Source: Aurantiacibacter aquimixticola
Lineage (GTDB): Bacteria > Pseudomonadota > Alphaproteobacteria > Sphingomonadales > Sphingomonadaceae
Length of the DNA stretch: 64,000 bases
Assembly (NCBI RefSeq): GCF_003605475.1
Contig: NZ_RAHX01000001.1
Coordinates: 558,001-622,000 of the forward strand
Direction of reading: 5' to 3'
This document shows, one piece after another, positions 35,750 through 44,027 of this stretch. Under the pieces are notes generated by a model. It was not told where the DNA came from, did no database searches, and saw only the letters and a program-made list of their open reading frames with translations. The position numbers and the translations under genes are program-made. Numbering within the stretch: position 1 is the stretch's first letter; every line of letters begins with the position of its first letter.

Positions 35750-37294
35750 TCAGTATGCTCTCGCAACGTAGATGCGTTCTACAGCCGGCTCGCCGGTAAA
35801 GATGCAGGTGCCATCAGCGGGCGGCGTGTGCATGGGCACATTGCGGAAGGTGAGCTTGTGCGCCTTTAGTTGCTCGACCACTTTCTCCAGCGCCGCGCCG
35901 GTCGGCTTCGACCATTGCACCTCGACCCAGCCGGGGAACTTCTCGCCGGATTCATAAAAGGCGGCGAGGTCGTTCATGTTGTCGATATCGCGCACGACAT
36001 TCGCCTCGCGCCGCTCTCGTGCCTCGGTGTAGAGCGCGCTCTGAATGTCGCCGAGCACGCCGGGAATGGTTTGTGCCGCGATATCGCGATCAGGGTTCTG
36101 GAAGGCGGGCTTGCCGGTCTCGGAATTCCAGAGCGCATCGCGGCGCAGCATGGAAACGACGCCATTTTCCATATCGCGCCCGCCGACTTCGAGGATGACC
36201 GGCGCCCCCTTGCGAACCCAGTCCCAGCGCTTGGCCGCAGCCTTTCCGGGAGTCGCATCGAGCAGCACCCGAACCGGCTCACCGAGTGCAGTTTGCGAGG
36301 TGAGCGACATTTGCAGCGCCTCGCAGTACTCGATCAGCGCAGCGTCCTCCGGCTTGTCCCGAAGCATGGGCAGGATCACGACCTGATGCGGCGCAACGCT
36401 TGGCGGCACGCGCAGCCCGTCATCGTCGCCATGCGCCATGATCATCGCGCCGACCATTCGCGTAGAGACGCCCCAGCTTGCCGTGTGGCAAAGCGCCTGA
36501 CCGCCTTCCTTGTCCTGGTAGCGAATGCCGGAGGCCTCCGCGAAACTGGTCCCGAGATAATGGCTGGTACCGGCCTGTAGCGCTTTTCCATCCTGCATCA
36601 TGGCCTCGATCGACCAGGTTTCCGTGGCACCGGGAAACCGTTCGTTCTCCGGCTTTTCGCCCGCAATCACAGGGAGCGCCAGATCGTCCTCGGCAAAGGC
36701 GCGATACATCTCGAGCGCGCGCATCGTTTCCTCTCGCGCGCCTCCGGCATCGGCGTGGGCAGTGTGGCCTTCCTGCCAAAGAAACTCGCTGGTGCGCAGG
36801 AACATGCGGGTGCGCATTTCCCAGCGCACGACGTTGCCCCACTGGTTCAATTTCAATGGCAGGTCGCGCCAGCTCTGCACCCAGCGACTCATGGCATCGC
36901 CGATGATCGTTTCCGATGTCGGCCGCACCACGAGGGGCTCTTCGAGCTTGGCCTCGGGATCGGGTACGAGCTTGCCCTGCCCATCCGCAATCAGACGGTG
37001 GTGGGTGACGACCGCCATCTCCTTGGCAAATCCGTCTACGTGCTCGGCCTCCCGCTCGAAATTGGCGAGGGGAATGAAGATCGGGAAGTAGGCGTTCTGG
37101 ATGCCTGCGGCCTTGATCCGGTCGTCGAGCAGGCGCTGCATGCGCTCCCAAATGCCGTAGCCCCATGGCTTGATGACCATACAGCCACGCACGCCCGATT
37201 CCTCGGCCATGTCTCCCGCAGCGACAACTTCCTGATACCAGGCGGCGAAATCGTCTTCGCGCCGGGTGTTCAAAGCGTGACGGATGTCGGACAT
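35750..37294 (-). CDS. proS: Prolyl-tRNA synthetase (short, type 3 form)
   Basis: This 514-residue class II synthetase attaches proline to tRNA(Pro). It lacks the ~180-residue editing insertion of the long bacterial enzyme and has the layout of the shorter archaeal/eukaryote-like form. Motifs include the opening YGIWERMQRLLDDRIKAAGI, VVRPTSETIIGDAMSRW, VVRWEMRTRMFLRTSEFLWQEGHTAHA (motif 2) and the C-terminal anticodon-binding domain starting near VVILPML. I start at MSDIRHALNTR (ATG at 37294). It is followed by phaR 16 bases upstream on the same strand. Confidence 0.95.
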   Translation of the reverse strand: MSDIRHALNTRREDDFAAWYQEVVAAGDMAEESGVRGCMVIKPWGYGIWERMQRLLDDRIKAAGIQNAYFPIFIPLANFEREAEHVDGFAKEMAVVTHHRLIADGQGKLVPDPEAKLEEPLVVRPTSETIIGDAMSRWVQSWRDLPLKLNQWGNVVRWEMRTRMFLRTSEFLWQEGHTAHADAGGAREETMRALEMYRAFAEDDLALPVIAGEKPENERFPGATETWSIEAMMQDGKALQAGTSHYLGTSFAEASGIRYQDKEGGQALCHTASWGVSTRMVGAMIMAHGDDDGLRVPPSVAPHQVVILPMLRDKPEDAALIEYCEALQMSLTSQTALGEPVRVLLDATPGKAAAKRWDWVRKGAPVILEVGGRDMENGVVSMLRRDALWNSETGKPAFQNPDRDIAAQTIPGVLGDIQSALYTEARERREANVVRDIDNMNDLAAFYESGEKFPGWVEVQWSKPTGAALEKVVEQLKAHKLTFRNVPMHTPPADGTCIFTGEPAVERIYVARAY

Positions 37295-37310
37295 GCTGCC
37301 GGCGCTACGC

Positions 37311-37886
37311 TCAGTTGCCAAGCGTATCGAGCTTGCGCTGCATCTCGGCCATCTGCGCGCGCAGGGCATCGATGTCCTCGTCCGCCTTCTTGCCGGCAGG
37401 CTTCTTGGCCGTGGGCGCGGGAGCATTCTTGGCGCCCTGCCCTGGCATGAACGCCTTCGCCGCCGCCTGGAACATCGCCATATTCGTCTCGGCCAGTCGC
37501 GTGAACGCTTCGGGGCCGATGCTGGTCTTGAAAGCGTCCTGCAGCTTGGACTGGTTGGTCTGGAAGTTCGCCATCGACGCTTCCAGATAGGGAGGCATCA
37601 TCGCCTGCATGGAATTTCCATACATTCCAATCAGTTGGCGCAGGAAGCTCACGGGCAGCATATGCTCGCCATTGGCCTCTTCCTCGACGATGATCTGCGT
37701 CAGGATGGAGTGGGTGATGTCGTTGCCCGTCTTCGCATCGACAACCTGGAAGTCGACGTCTTCTCGCACCATCCCGGCAAGATCATCCAGCGTGATGTAG
37801 CTGGACGAGCGGGTGTTGTAGAGCCGTCGGTTGGCGTATTTCTTGATGATGACGGTATCGCCGCCCGCGTCGCCCTTGTCGGCCAT
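37311..37886 (-). CDS. phaR: Polyhydroxyalkanoate synthesis regulator PhaR
   Basis: PhaR represses phasin and PHA genes and binds PHA granules. The 191-residue protein has the PHB/PHA accumulation regulator DNA-binding domain at the N terminus (VIIKKYANRRLYNTRSSSYITLDDL). A second conserved segment (ILTQIIVEEE, PVSFLRQLIGMYGNSMQAMMPPYLE) follows. The C-terminal part is Ala/Lys-rich and ends in a helix with heptad character (DIDALRAQMAEMQRKLDTL). A TGC-rich palindrome in the upstream gap could be its own operator. No PHA synthase gene is in the window. Confidence 0.93.
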   Translation of the reverse strand: MADKGDAGGDTVIIKKYANRRLYNTRSSSYITLDDLAGMVREDVDFQVVDAKTGNDITHSILTQIIVEEEANGEHMLPVSFLRQLIGMYGNSMQAMMPPYLEASMANFQTNQSKLQDAFKTSIGPEAFTRLAETNMAMFQAAAKAFMPGQGAKNAPAPTAKKPAGKKADEDIDALRAQMAEMQRKLDTLGN

Positions 37887-37939
37887 GATCGGTCCTTAAG
37901 AAATTGATTGCGCGCGCCTTAGCACCCGCAACACGGCGT

Positions 37940-37951
37940 TTGCAATTGCAG
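37940..37951 (-). promoter_or_regulatory. Candidate PhaR operator upstream of phaR
   Basis: On the minus strand the sequence CTGCAATTGCAA lies 54 bases upstream of the phaR ATG. It matches seven of eight fixed positions of the CTGC-N3-4-GCAG element described for Paracoccus PhaR and contains the perfect palindrome TGCAATTGCA. Autoregulation of phaR is known in that system; here it is inferred from position and similarity. Confidence 0.45.
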
Positions 37952-37964
37952 CAATGCGCGCCTG

Positions 37965-39008
37965 TCAAAACCGTTCGAAGCGACGGCCGAGGCCGGTGAG
38001 GATTTCGTATTGCGAGAGGCCGCTGCGTGCGGCCAGATCGGGCAAGTCGAACGGGACGTCTAGAAAATCGCCTTCCCCCGCCCCGCTTTCGCCGAGATCG
38101 ACGACCACCATATCCATCGACACCCGGCCGAGGATCGGCAGCTCGTGCTCACCGAAGTGGAGCGCGCTCCCCTGGCCCATCAAGCGCATGAAGCCGTCGG
38201 CATAGCCTAGCGACACCGTGCCCGCCCGCGTGGGGCGCTCGGCAATCCATTTGGCATTGTAGCCGACCTTGTCGCCAGGCGAGAGATCGCGAGTCTGAAT
38301 TATGGCGGCCTGCGGGAAGGCAACTTGGCGGATCTTCCCTCGCAACGCCGGATGCGGGATGCCGCCATACAAGGCAAGGCCGGGCCGGGTGAGGTCGATA
38401 TTGAAATCCGCGCCGAGGGCGATGCCGGCCGAATTGGACAGGCTCAGGCGCTTCGCAGCCAGCAGCGGTACAGCCTTGCGGAAAACGGCCAGCTGATCGG
38501 CATTTTGCGCGGTGTCCTCATCGGCGGAAGCGAGATGCGACATCAGCGCATCGACCTGCAAGGATTGCACCACCGGGTCGCCGAGATCTGCGAGCGACAT
38601 GCCCAGCCGGTTCATGCCGCTATCGACCATGACGTGGCACGTGCCGCCACCGGCGTCTCGCCAGATTGCAGCCTGCCGGGGCGAGTTGATCACCGGCACT
38701 GCCCCCGTGCCCTTCGCGAATGCCGCTTCCTCGGCATTCCGCACGCCGTGGAGGATGCTCACCGCATCGGCTTCGACATGGGCAAGCACCGCGGGAACTT
38801 CACTCCAGTGCGCCAGGAAGAATTGCCGACACCCAGCGTCACGCAAAGTTGGCACGGCGATATCGACGCCGATTCCGTATGCGTCCGCCTTCACCGCTGC
38901 GCCCGTCGCCGCATCGCCGGACAGCGTATCCAATGTCCGCCAATTTTCTGCGAGCGCCTCTCGATCGATGGTGAGGCGTAGGCTGCGCGGCGGTTCAGCT
39001 ATGCGCAT
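37965..39008 (-). CDS. alr: Alanine racemase
   Basis: This PLP enzyme makes D-alanine for peptidoglycan. In the 347-residue protein the PLP-binding lysine is Lys40 (AAVKADAYGIG) within the TIM-barrel domain. The second catalytic residue, the tyrosine of the C-terminal beta domain, is visible in GDKVGYNAKWIAE. The typical VSMDMVVVDLG and GLGRRFERF elements close the sequence. The ATG at 39008 lies 14 bases inside the end of the transporter gene upstream, so the two are probably cotranscribed. Confidence 0.95.
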   Translation of the reverse strand: MRIAEPPRSLRLTIDREALAENWRTLDTLSGDAATGAAVKADAYGIGVDIAVPTLRDAGCRQFFLAHWSEVPAVLAHVEADAVSILHGVRNAEEAAFAKGTGAVPVINSPRQAAIWRDAGGGTCHVMVDSGMNRLGMSLADLGDPVVQSLQVDALMSHLASADEDTAQNADQLAVFRKAVPLLAAKRLSLSNSAGIALGADFNIDLTRPGLALYGGIPHPALRGKIRQVAFPQAAIIQTRDLSPGDKVGYNAKWIAERPTRAGTVSLGYADGFMRLMGQGSALHFGEHELPILGRVSMDMVVVDLGESGAGEGDFLDVPFDLPDLAARSGLSQYEILTGLGRRFERF

Positions 39009-40632
39009 CGCTGAAATCTTGCGGTGGACCGCCTTTCAGGCCCCACCATGCGACCAGCACGCCGAATGCGACCACGGCCATAGTATACCACAGGCCTGCA
39101 TAAACGTCTCCGCTGCGCGCGACGATGATGCCCGATATGAGTGGCAGGAAGCCGCCGAGATATCCGGCCCCGATGTGATAGGGGATCGACATCGAACTGT
39201 AGCGGATCTGTGCAGGGAACATTTCGGTCAGCAAGGCGGCGACCGAGCCATATGTCAGCGCCGAAAGCGCGGCGAGGACGAGCAACAATGCGATGATGCC
39301 GACGATGCTTCCGGCAGGCGGCGTCTGCCGCTCGAAATCGAAGCCGTAGGGCGTCAGCGCGGCCAGCAGGCCATCGCGCCTGGCGGTTCCGTTGTCCAGC
39401 CAATCCACGCCGATGGCGATGGCTTCTCCGCCGACCGTGATCCCGAGCGTTTCACCCTCACCGACAGTATAGGCGACGCCGCTGGCGGTGAGCGTTTCGA
39501 GCAGTTTGCCGCAGGCGCTCTGCTCCCGGTCGAACAGTTCGGCGAAAGGGTCGGTCGAGCAATTCTCGCCGGTCACGACGACCGGACTGCGCTCCGCCGC
39601 ATCGGCCAGCCCCGGATTGGCGAGCGCGCCCATGCCCCAGAACACCGGGAAAAGCAGCGCCAGGGCTCCGATCGCGCCCACAATAATCGGTCTTTTCCGA
39701 CCCACTCTGTCGGACCATTTGCCGACCACCAGATACATGCCAAGCGACAGGGTGCCAGCAATCAGCAATATGATCTCCACCAGACCTTCATCGAGCCGCA
39801 TTGGCCCGCGCAGAAAGGACAGGCTGGAGAAAAACGCGGTGTACCAGATGGTCGTCAGCACCCCGGTCACGCCGAACAGCGCGATGAAGATGCGGCGCTT
39901 GTTGCCGGGATAGGTAAAGCTTTCCAAGAACGGATTGCCCGCCGTTTGCCCGGCGGCTTTCATGGCCTTGAACACAGGGCTTTCCGACAGTTTCAGCCGC
40001 ATCCAGAGCGAGATCCCGAGGAGGATGATCGACAGCAGGAAGGGAATGCGCCAGCCCCATTCGATGAAGTCCTGCTCCGGTATCAGAGCGCGGCACACCA
40101 GCACAACGATGATGGAAAGGACAAAACCACCGGCCACGCTCGCCTGAATGAAACTGGTGTAGAAGCCGCGCTTTTCCGGCGGGGCGTGTTCGGCCACATA
40201 GATCGCGGCGCCGCCATATTCGCCGCCGAGCGCAAGCCCTTGCAGAACGCGCAGGCAGATCACGATGATCGGGGCCGCCACGCCGATAGTGGCGACAGTG
40301 GGGATGAAGCCCACCCCGGCGGTCGCGACACCCATCAGTGTGACGGTCACCAGGAATGTGTATTTTCTGCCAAGCTTGTCGCCGAGATAGCCGAAGAGGA
40401 TCGCGCCGATCGGTCGAAATGCGAATCCGACGGCGAAGGTCGACCATACGAGGAGCAGGCCGAGCGTCTCGTTATCGACGTCGTAAAAGGCATCCTTCAG
40501 GATATAGGCGAGTGTCCCGTAGATGAAGAAATCGTACCATTCGAAAATGGTGCCGGCACTGCTCGCCGCGATGACGAGGCGGACCTCCTTGGCGCTGGGC
40601 TGATGTTCCTCGAGTGCGGCTGCGTCCGCCAT
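38995..40632 (-). CDS. MHS-family MFS transporter with a ~100-residue periplasmic insertion
   Basis: The protein has 545 residues and twelve predicted helices. It has metabolite:H+ symporter features of the ProP/ShiA branch: AGTIFEWYDFFIYGTLA in helix 1, the loop-2 motif GYLGDKLGRKYTF, RVLQGLALGGEYGGAA, and a second GKWSDRVGRKRP between helices 8 and 9. Typical members have about 430 residues. The excess comes mostly from residues ~339-440, a hydrophilic stretch with two cysteines between helices 9 and 10, which should face the periplasm. The substrate is unknown. I start at MADAAALEEHQ (ATG at 40632); the frame is open further upstream but runs antisense to other coding sequence. Confidence 0.9.
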   Translation of the reverse strand: MADAAALEEHQPSAKEVRLVIAASSAGTIFEWYDFFIYGTLAYILKDAFYDVDNETLGLLLVWSTFAVGFAFRPIGAILFGYLGDKLGRKYTFLVTVTLMGVATAGVGFIPTVATIGVAAPIIVICLRVLQGLALGGEYGGAAIYVAEHAPPEKRGFYTSFIQASVAGGFVLSIIVVLVCRALIPEQDFIEWGWRIPFLLSIILLGISLWMRLKLSESPVFKAMKAAGQTAGNPFLESFTYPGNKRRIFIALFGVTGVLTTIWYTAFFSSLSFLRGPMRLDEGLVEIILLIAGTLSLGMYLVVGKWSDRVGRKRPIIVGAIGALALLFPVFWGMGALANPGLADAAERSPVVVTGENCSTDPFAELFDREQSACGKLLETLTASGVAYTVGEGETLGITVGGEAIAIGVDWLDNGTARRDGLLAALTPYGFDFERQTPPAGSIVGIIALLLVLAALSALTYGSVAALLTEMFPAQIRYSSMSIPYHIGAGYLGGFLPLISGIIVARSGDVYAGLWYTMAVVAFGVLVAWWGLKGGPPQDFSDAHS

Positions 40633-40664
40633 GTGCTCCCCCACGGGTAATTTTGGCGGATCGC

Positions 40665-41093
40665 CTAGCCCGAAGCGGGCGCGGTGGAAAGGGTCGCGAG
40701 CGCCGCCTTCCACGGCAGCAGCATGGCACCATGACGAGCTGGGAAGGCCCGCGCGGTGGCGATGAGGGACAGGTCGGGCCACTCCGGCAGCACGTCCGTG
40801 CCCTCCAACCAGCGCAAAATTGCGAGATGCGCGGCATCGAGCTCTGCGGCACTGCGACCGATGGCATGGCGAGCGAAAATGGCGGCAGCGGCCTGGCCGA
40901 CGGCGCAGGCTTTTACCAGCATGCCGATGTTCGACACCTGACCGGCGTCCATATGCACGTCGAGCGAGATCGTGGCGCCACATGTCTGCGAGCGCGCGTC
41001 GCCCGTAGCGCTCGGACGAGCGAGGCGAGGATAGCTCGCCAGCTCGACCGCGGCGGCCAGCATCTCCGGCGTGTAGAGCCGCCCGGCGCTCAC
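40665..41093 (-). CDS. IscU/NifU-type Fe-S scaffold-like protein
   Basis: This 142-residue protein has the NifU N-terminal fold pattern. The first ligand region is TGDARSQTCGATISL, the second is GMLVKACAVGQAAAA, and the C-terminal segment FPARHGAMLLPWKA aligns with the third cysteine region of IscU. In canonical IscU that segment contains a cysteine; here the position is glycine, so only two of three cluster ligands remain. It may still take part in cluster assembly or have another role. The start is a GTG overlapping the cvpA stop (GTGA). It lies beside radA and cvpA with no isc or suf genes. Confidence 0.78.
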   Translation of the reverse strand: MSAGRLYTPEMLAAAVELASYPRLARPSATGDARSQTCGATISLDVHMDAGQVSNIGMLVKACAVGQAAAAIFARHAIGRSAAELDAAHLAILRWLEGTDVLPEWPDLSLIATARAFPARHGAMLLPWKAALATLSTAPASG

Positions 41094-41608
41094 TCCGTCT
41101 CTTCGTCCGTGACCAAGCGTGCGCGGCGTTCCTCGATCAGCTGCACCATTGCGCGCGATCCGGCATCGGCGAGCTGGTAGGTCCGCGCTTCGGTGATCCA
41201 GAGCGGACGCCCCTTCGCGCCCCACACGGTGTCGTAACCCAGCACCAGCAGTGAGAAGGCGATGACGACGATGATGATGCCCTTGATCGCGCCGAAACCG
41301 AAACCGAGCACGCGGTCGATCGGGCCGAGCACTGAATCGCGCGATTTGCGACCAGCCACGCGCGCGATCAGCTTCATCGCCGCGTAGGGAATTAGGAGAA
41401 GCAGCGCGAATGCCAGTATGCTCGCCGTGATGGGTGAGCCGATGTAGTCGAAAATGGCCGCCGATAGATCGGTGTGCAGATAGCGGATGGCCAGCACCGC
41501 CAGGAGCCAGGAGGCAAGCGAAAGCACCTCCTGCACGAAGCCGCGAAGGAAGCCACCAACTGCGCCGACACCGACGATCAGCAGCACGATAATATCGAAA
41601 CCCGTCAT
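41090..41608 (-). CDS. cvpA: CvpA-family membrane protein
   Basis: The 172-residue protein begins MTGFDIIVLLIVGVGAVGGFLRGFVQEVLS, the usual CvpA opening with a first helix and the GxxxGFxxE segment. Three further helices follow: ASWLLAVLAIRYL, ITASILAFALLLLIP and KGIIIVVIAFSLLVLG. The sequence DRVLGFGFGAIKG before the last helix is typical. CvpA is linked to colicin V production and envelope robustness in enterobacteria; its molecular action is unclear. It sits between radA (12-base gap) and the scaffold-like gene (overlap). Confidence 0.92.
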   Translation of the reverse strand: MTGFDIIVLLIVGVGAVGGFLRGFVQEVLSLASWLLAVLAIRYLHTDLSAAIFDYIGSPITASILAFALLLLIPYAAMKLIARVAGRKSRDSVLGPIDRVLGFGFGAIKGIIIVVIAFSLLVLGYDTVWGAKGRPLWITEARTYQLADAGSRAMVQLIEERRARLVTDEETE

Positions 41609-41620
41609 CGTTTTCGGGCT

Positions 41621-42988
41621 TTAAGCGGCGGCCATCACCCGGTCAACGAGTGACGCCACGCCGCCGACATCGGTGTAGTCGAGGCTTTTTACGTCGCCGG
41701 CCCCATCGACCGGTCCGCTGGCTCGCGCGAAACCGAGCTTTGCCGCTTCGCGCAGCCGCAGCCCGGTATGCGCGACGGGTCGCACTTCGCCCGAAAGAGA
41801 TACCTCGCCCAGCCAGATGGCATTGGCCGCCAGTGGCTTGTCCGCCAATGCAGAGACCAGCGCAGCGGCAACCGCTAGATCGGCCGCCGGATCCGAAAGG
41901 CGGTATCCGCCAGCGACGTTCAGATAGACCTCGGCCGTAGAAAAGCTGAGCCCGCAGCGCGATTCGAGAACGGCGAGCAACATGGCGAGCCGCCCGCTAT
42001 CCCAGCCGACCACCGCCCGGCGCGGCGTGGCGCCCGATTGAAGCCGCACGATCAGCGCCTGAATTTCCACGAGCACCGGCCGCGTGCCCTCCAACGCGGG
42101 AAAAACGGCGCTGCCTGCGATCGGTTCGTCGCGACCGGACAGGAAAAGCGAGGACGGGTTGGACACTTCGGCAAGGCCATGCCCCTCCATCGCGAACACA
42201 CCGATTTCGTCCACCGCGCCAAAACGGTTCTTCAGGCTGCGCAGGATACGGTATTGATGGCTGCGTTCCCCTTCGAAGCTCATCACCGTGTCGACCATGT
42301 GCTCCAGCACGCGCGGCCCGGCGATATTTCCATCCTTGGTGACGTGGCCGACAAGCACGAGACAGGTCCCGTTTTCTTTCGCGTAGCGAATAAGTTCGAA
42401 GGCCGAGGCGCGGACCTGGCTCACCGTGCCCGGCGCGCCTTCGATCATGTCGGAATGCATGGTCTGGATCGAATCGACCACGAGCATATCGGGCGCGCCA
42501 TCCCTGCCCAGAGTCGAGAGAATGTCCCGGACGGAAGTCGCAGCGGCAAGTTTCAGCGGTGCATCGGCCAGGCCGAGCCGCTTGGCGCGCATGCGAACCT
42601 GCCCGGTCGCCTCCTCCCCGCTGACATAGACGACGTCGCCGCCAGATTTCGCAATGCTGGCCGCCGCCTGTAGGAGCAGTGTCGACTTGCCGATCCCGGG
42701 CTCCCCGCCCATCAGGATGGCGCAGCCCGGCACCAAGCCCCCACCCAGGGCGCGGTCGAACTCTTCAAGGCCGGTGGTGCGACGCTCAAGCGGCTTGGTC
42801 GGCGCATCCAGCGTCTCGAACGCGATCGCGCGGCCTCCGCTCGACAGATCGTGCTTCGCCGCGAACTTGGTTTCGGGCGCATCCTCGACCAGCGTGTTCC
42901 ATTCCTGGCAATCGCCGCACTGGCCCTGCCATCGCGTGGCAACTGAGCCGCATTCGGTGCAGACGTAACGCTTCTTAGGCTTGGCCAT
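41621..42988 (-). CDS. radA: DNA repair protein RadA
   Basis: RadA is a RecA-like helicase that promotes branch migration in recombination. The 455-residue protein has the N-terminal C4 zinc finger (CTECGSVATRWQGQCGDC). Walker A is GGEPGIGKSTLLLQ near residue 95, and Walker B is in MLVVDSIQTM. The RadA-specific KNRFG motif lies in ILRSLKNRFGAVDEIG. The C-terminal Lon-like domain contains GGYRLSDPAADLAVAAALVSA. All family parts are present and in order. Confidence 0.96.
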   Translation of the reverse strand: MAKPKKRYVCTECGSVATRWQGQCGDCQEWNTLVEDAPETKFAAKHDLSSGGRAIAFETLDAPTKPLERRTTGLEEFDRALGGGLVPGCAILMGGEPGIGKSTLLLQAAASIAKSGGDVVYVSGEEATGQVRMRAKRLGLADAPLKLAAATSVRDILSTLGRDGAPDMLVVDSIQTMHSDMIEGAPGTVSQVRASAFELIRYAKENGTCLVLVGHVTKDGNIAGPRVLEHMVDTVMSFEGERSHQYRILRSLKNRFGAVDEIGVFAMEGHGLAEVSNPSSLFLSGRDEPIAGSAVFPALEGTRPVLVEIQALIVRLQSGATPRRAVVGWDSGRLAMLLAVLESRCGLSFSTAEVYLNVAGGYRLSDPAADLAVAAALVSALADKPLAANAIWLGEVSLSGEVRPVAHTGLRLREAAKLGFARASGPVDGAGDVKSLDYTDVGGVASLVDRVMAAA

Positions 42989-43028
42989 AGATGTTCGCTA
43001 ACCGGAACAGAAGCGGAACGCAAGCGGC

Positions 43029-43928
43029 CTAATGCGTGTGGCCGTGTCCATCGAGACTGCCGAAGACAGCCGTAACGAAATCGTCGTCCTGACTGAAGAG
43101 GTTCGGATGCAGATTGATGCCCTCTACCGGTTTCGCTGCAATGGCTTCCTCCAGCGAGCGGCCTTCGTCATGCAGCGCTCTCACCCGGTCGATCCCCATC
43201 GATAGCATCGTGCGATAAGCGACAAGATCGGCGCGCGTCGCCATCGGGCCGTGCCCGGGTATCACCGCGGTTTCCTCGTCGATCATGGCAATGGCGAGAT
43301 CGAGCGACGTCAGCAATTGCAGCGCGTTCCCGCCGCTGTCGACGTCGATGAACGGCCAGCCAAATTCGTGGAAGAAAAGGTCTCCCATGTGCAGGACATT
43401 CGCCTCTCGCCAGAACACCACGCTGTCGCCATCCGTGTGGCCGCCGCCGAGATAGATCACGTCCACCGTGTCGCCGTTGACGTGAAAGGTCATTCCGGTG
43501 TCGTAAGTGATGACGGGAAGCGCATCGGGCCGCGGGGCGATGGCGTTGCCGCGGATCTCGCCGCCTTCGGCCAGGCGAATGCGGACATTGTCATGCGCCA
43601 CGATCGTCGCGCCGTCCTCGGCCAGGTTCTCGTTCCCACCGGTGTGATCGCCGTGCCAGTGCGTGTTGACCACGAAGCGCGCCGGGCTCGCCCCGAGATC
43701 GGCGATGGCCGCCTGGATACGTTCCGTCAGCGGAGCATACTGGTCGTCAATCAGGATCGTGCCGTCCTCGCCGTGGCTCACCCCGATATTGCCGCCCCTG
43801 CCGAAAAGCACCGCAACACCCGGCGCGACCTGCTCGGCGCGGATCTCGACATCGGCCATATCCTGCGCGTTTGCCGGCGCTGCGGTAGAGAGAGCGGCGA
43901 TAGAGGCGACGACAAGCAGGCGGTGCAT
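43029..43928 (-). CDS. Secreted MBL-fold metallohydrolase
   Basis: The 299-residue precursor has a signal peptide (MHRLLVVASIAALSTAAPAN, cut near ANAQ). The metallo-beta-lactamase fold has NTHWHGDHTGGNE with the HxHxDH zinc motif, the third histidine in LGGGHTDGDS, the bridging aspartate near LHMGDLFFHE and the last histidine in VIPGHGPM. The substrate is unknown; relatives include periplasmic hydrolases and some quinoprotein-associated proteins. The C terminus is His-rich (DGHGHTH), possibly metal-binding. I start at the ATG at 43928; upstream open frame is antisense to the patatin gene. Confidence 0.88.
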   Translation of the reverse strand: MHRLLVVASIAALSTAAPANAQDMADVEIRAEQVAPGVAVLFGRGGNIGVSHGEDGTILIDDQYAPLTERIQAAIADLGASPARFVVNTHWHGDHTGGNENLAEDGATIVAHDNVRIRLAEGGEIRGNAIAPRPDALPVITYDTGMTFHVNGDTVDVIYLGGGHTDGDSVVFWREANVLHMGDLFFHEFGWPFIDVDSGGNALQLLTSLDLAIAMIDEETAVIPGHGPMATRADLVAYRTMLSMGIDRVRALHDEGRSLEEAIAAKPVEGINLHPNLFSQDDDFVTAVFGSLDGHGHTH

Positions 43929-44027
43929 GGTATTCTCCAGTGACTGTCGGGCCGAAGAGCTAATGCCGGGCATACCGCCTGTCGAGCGTCTTGGCCGTCT
44001 TACCCGCATCTGCCAGTAAGGTGGGCG

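Noticed and set aside
38512..40650. 712-codon open frame on the plus strand
   Set aside because: Antisense of alr and the MHS transporter. Composition is typical of a GC-rich shadow frame, while the minus strand has clear protein families.
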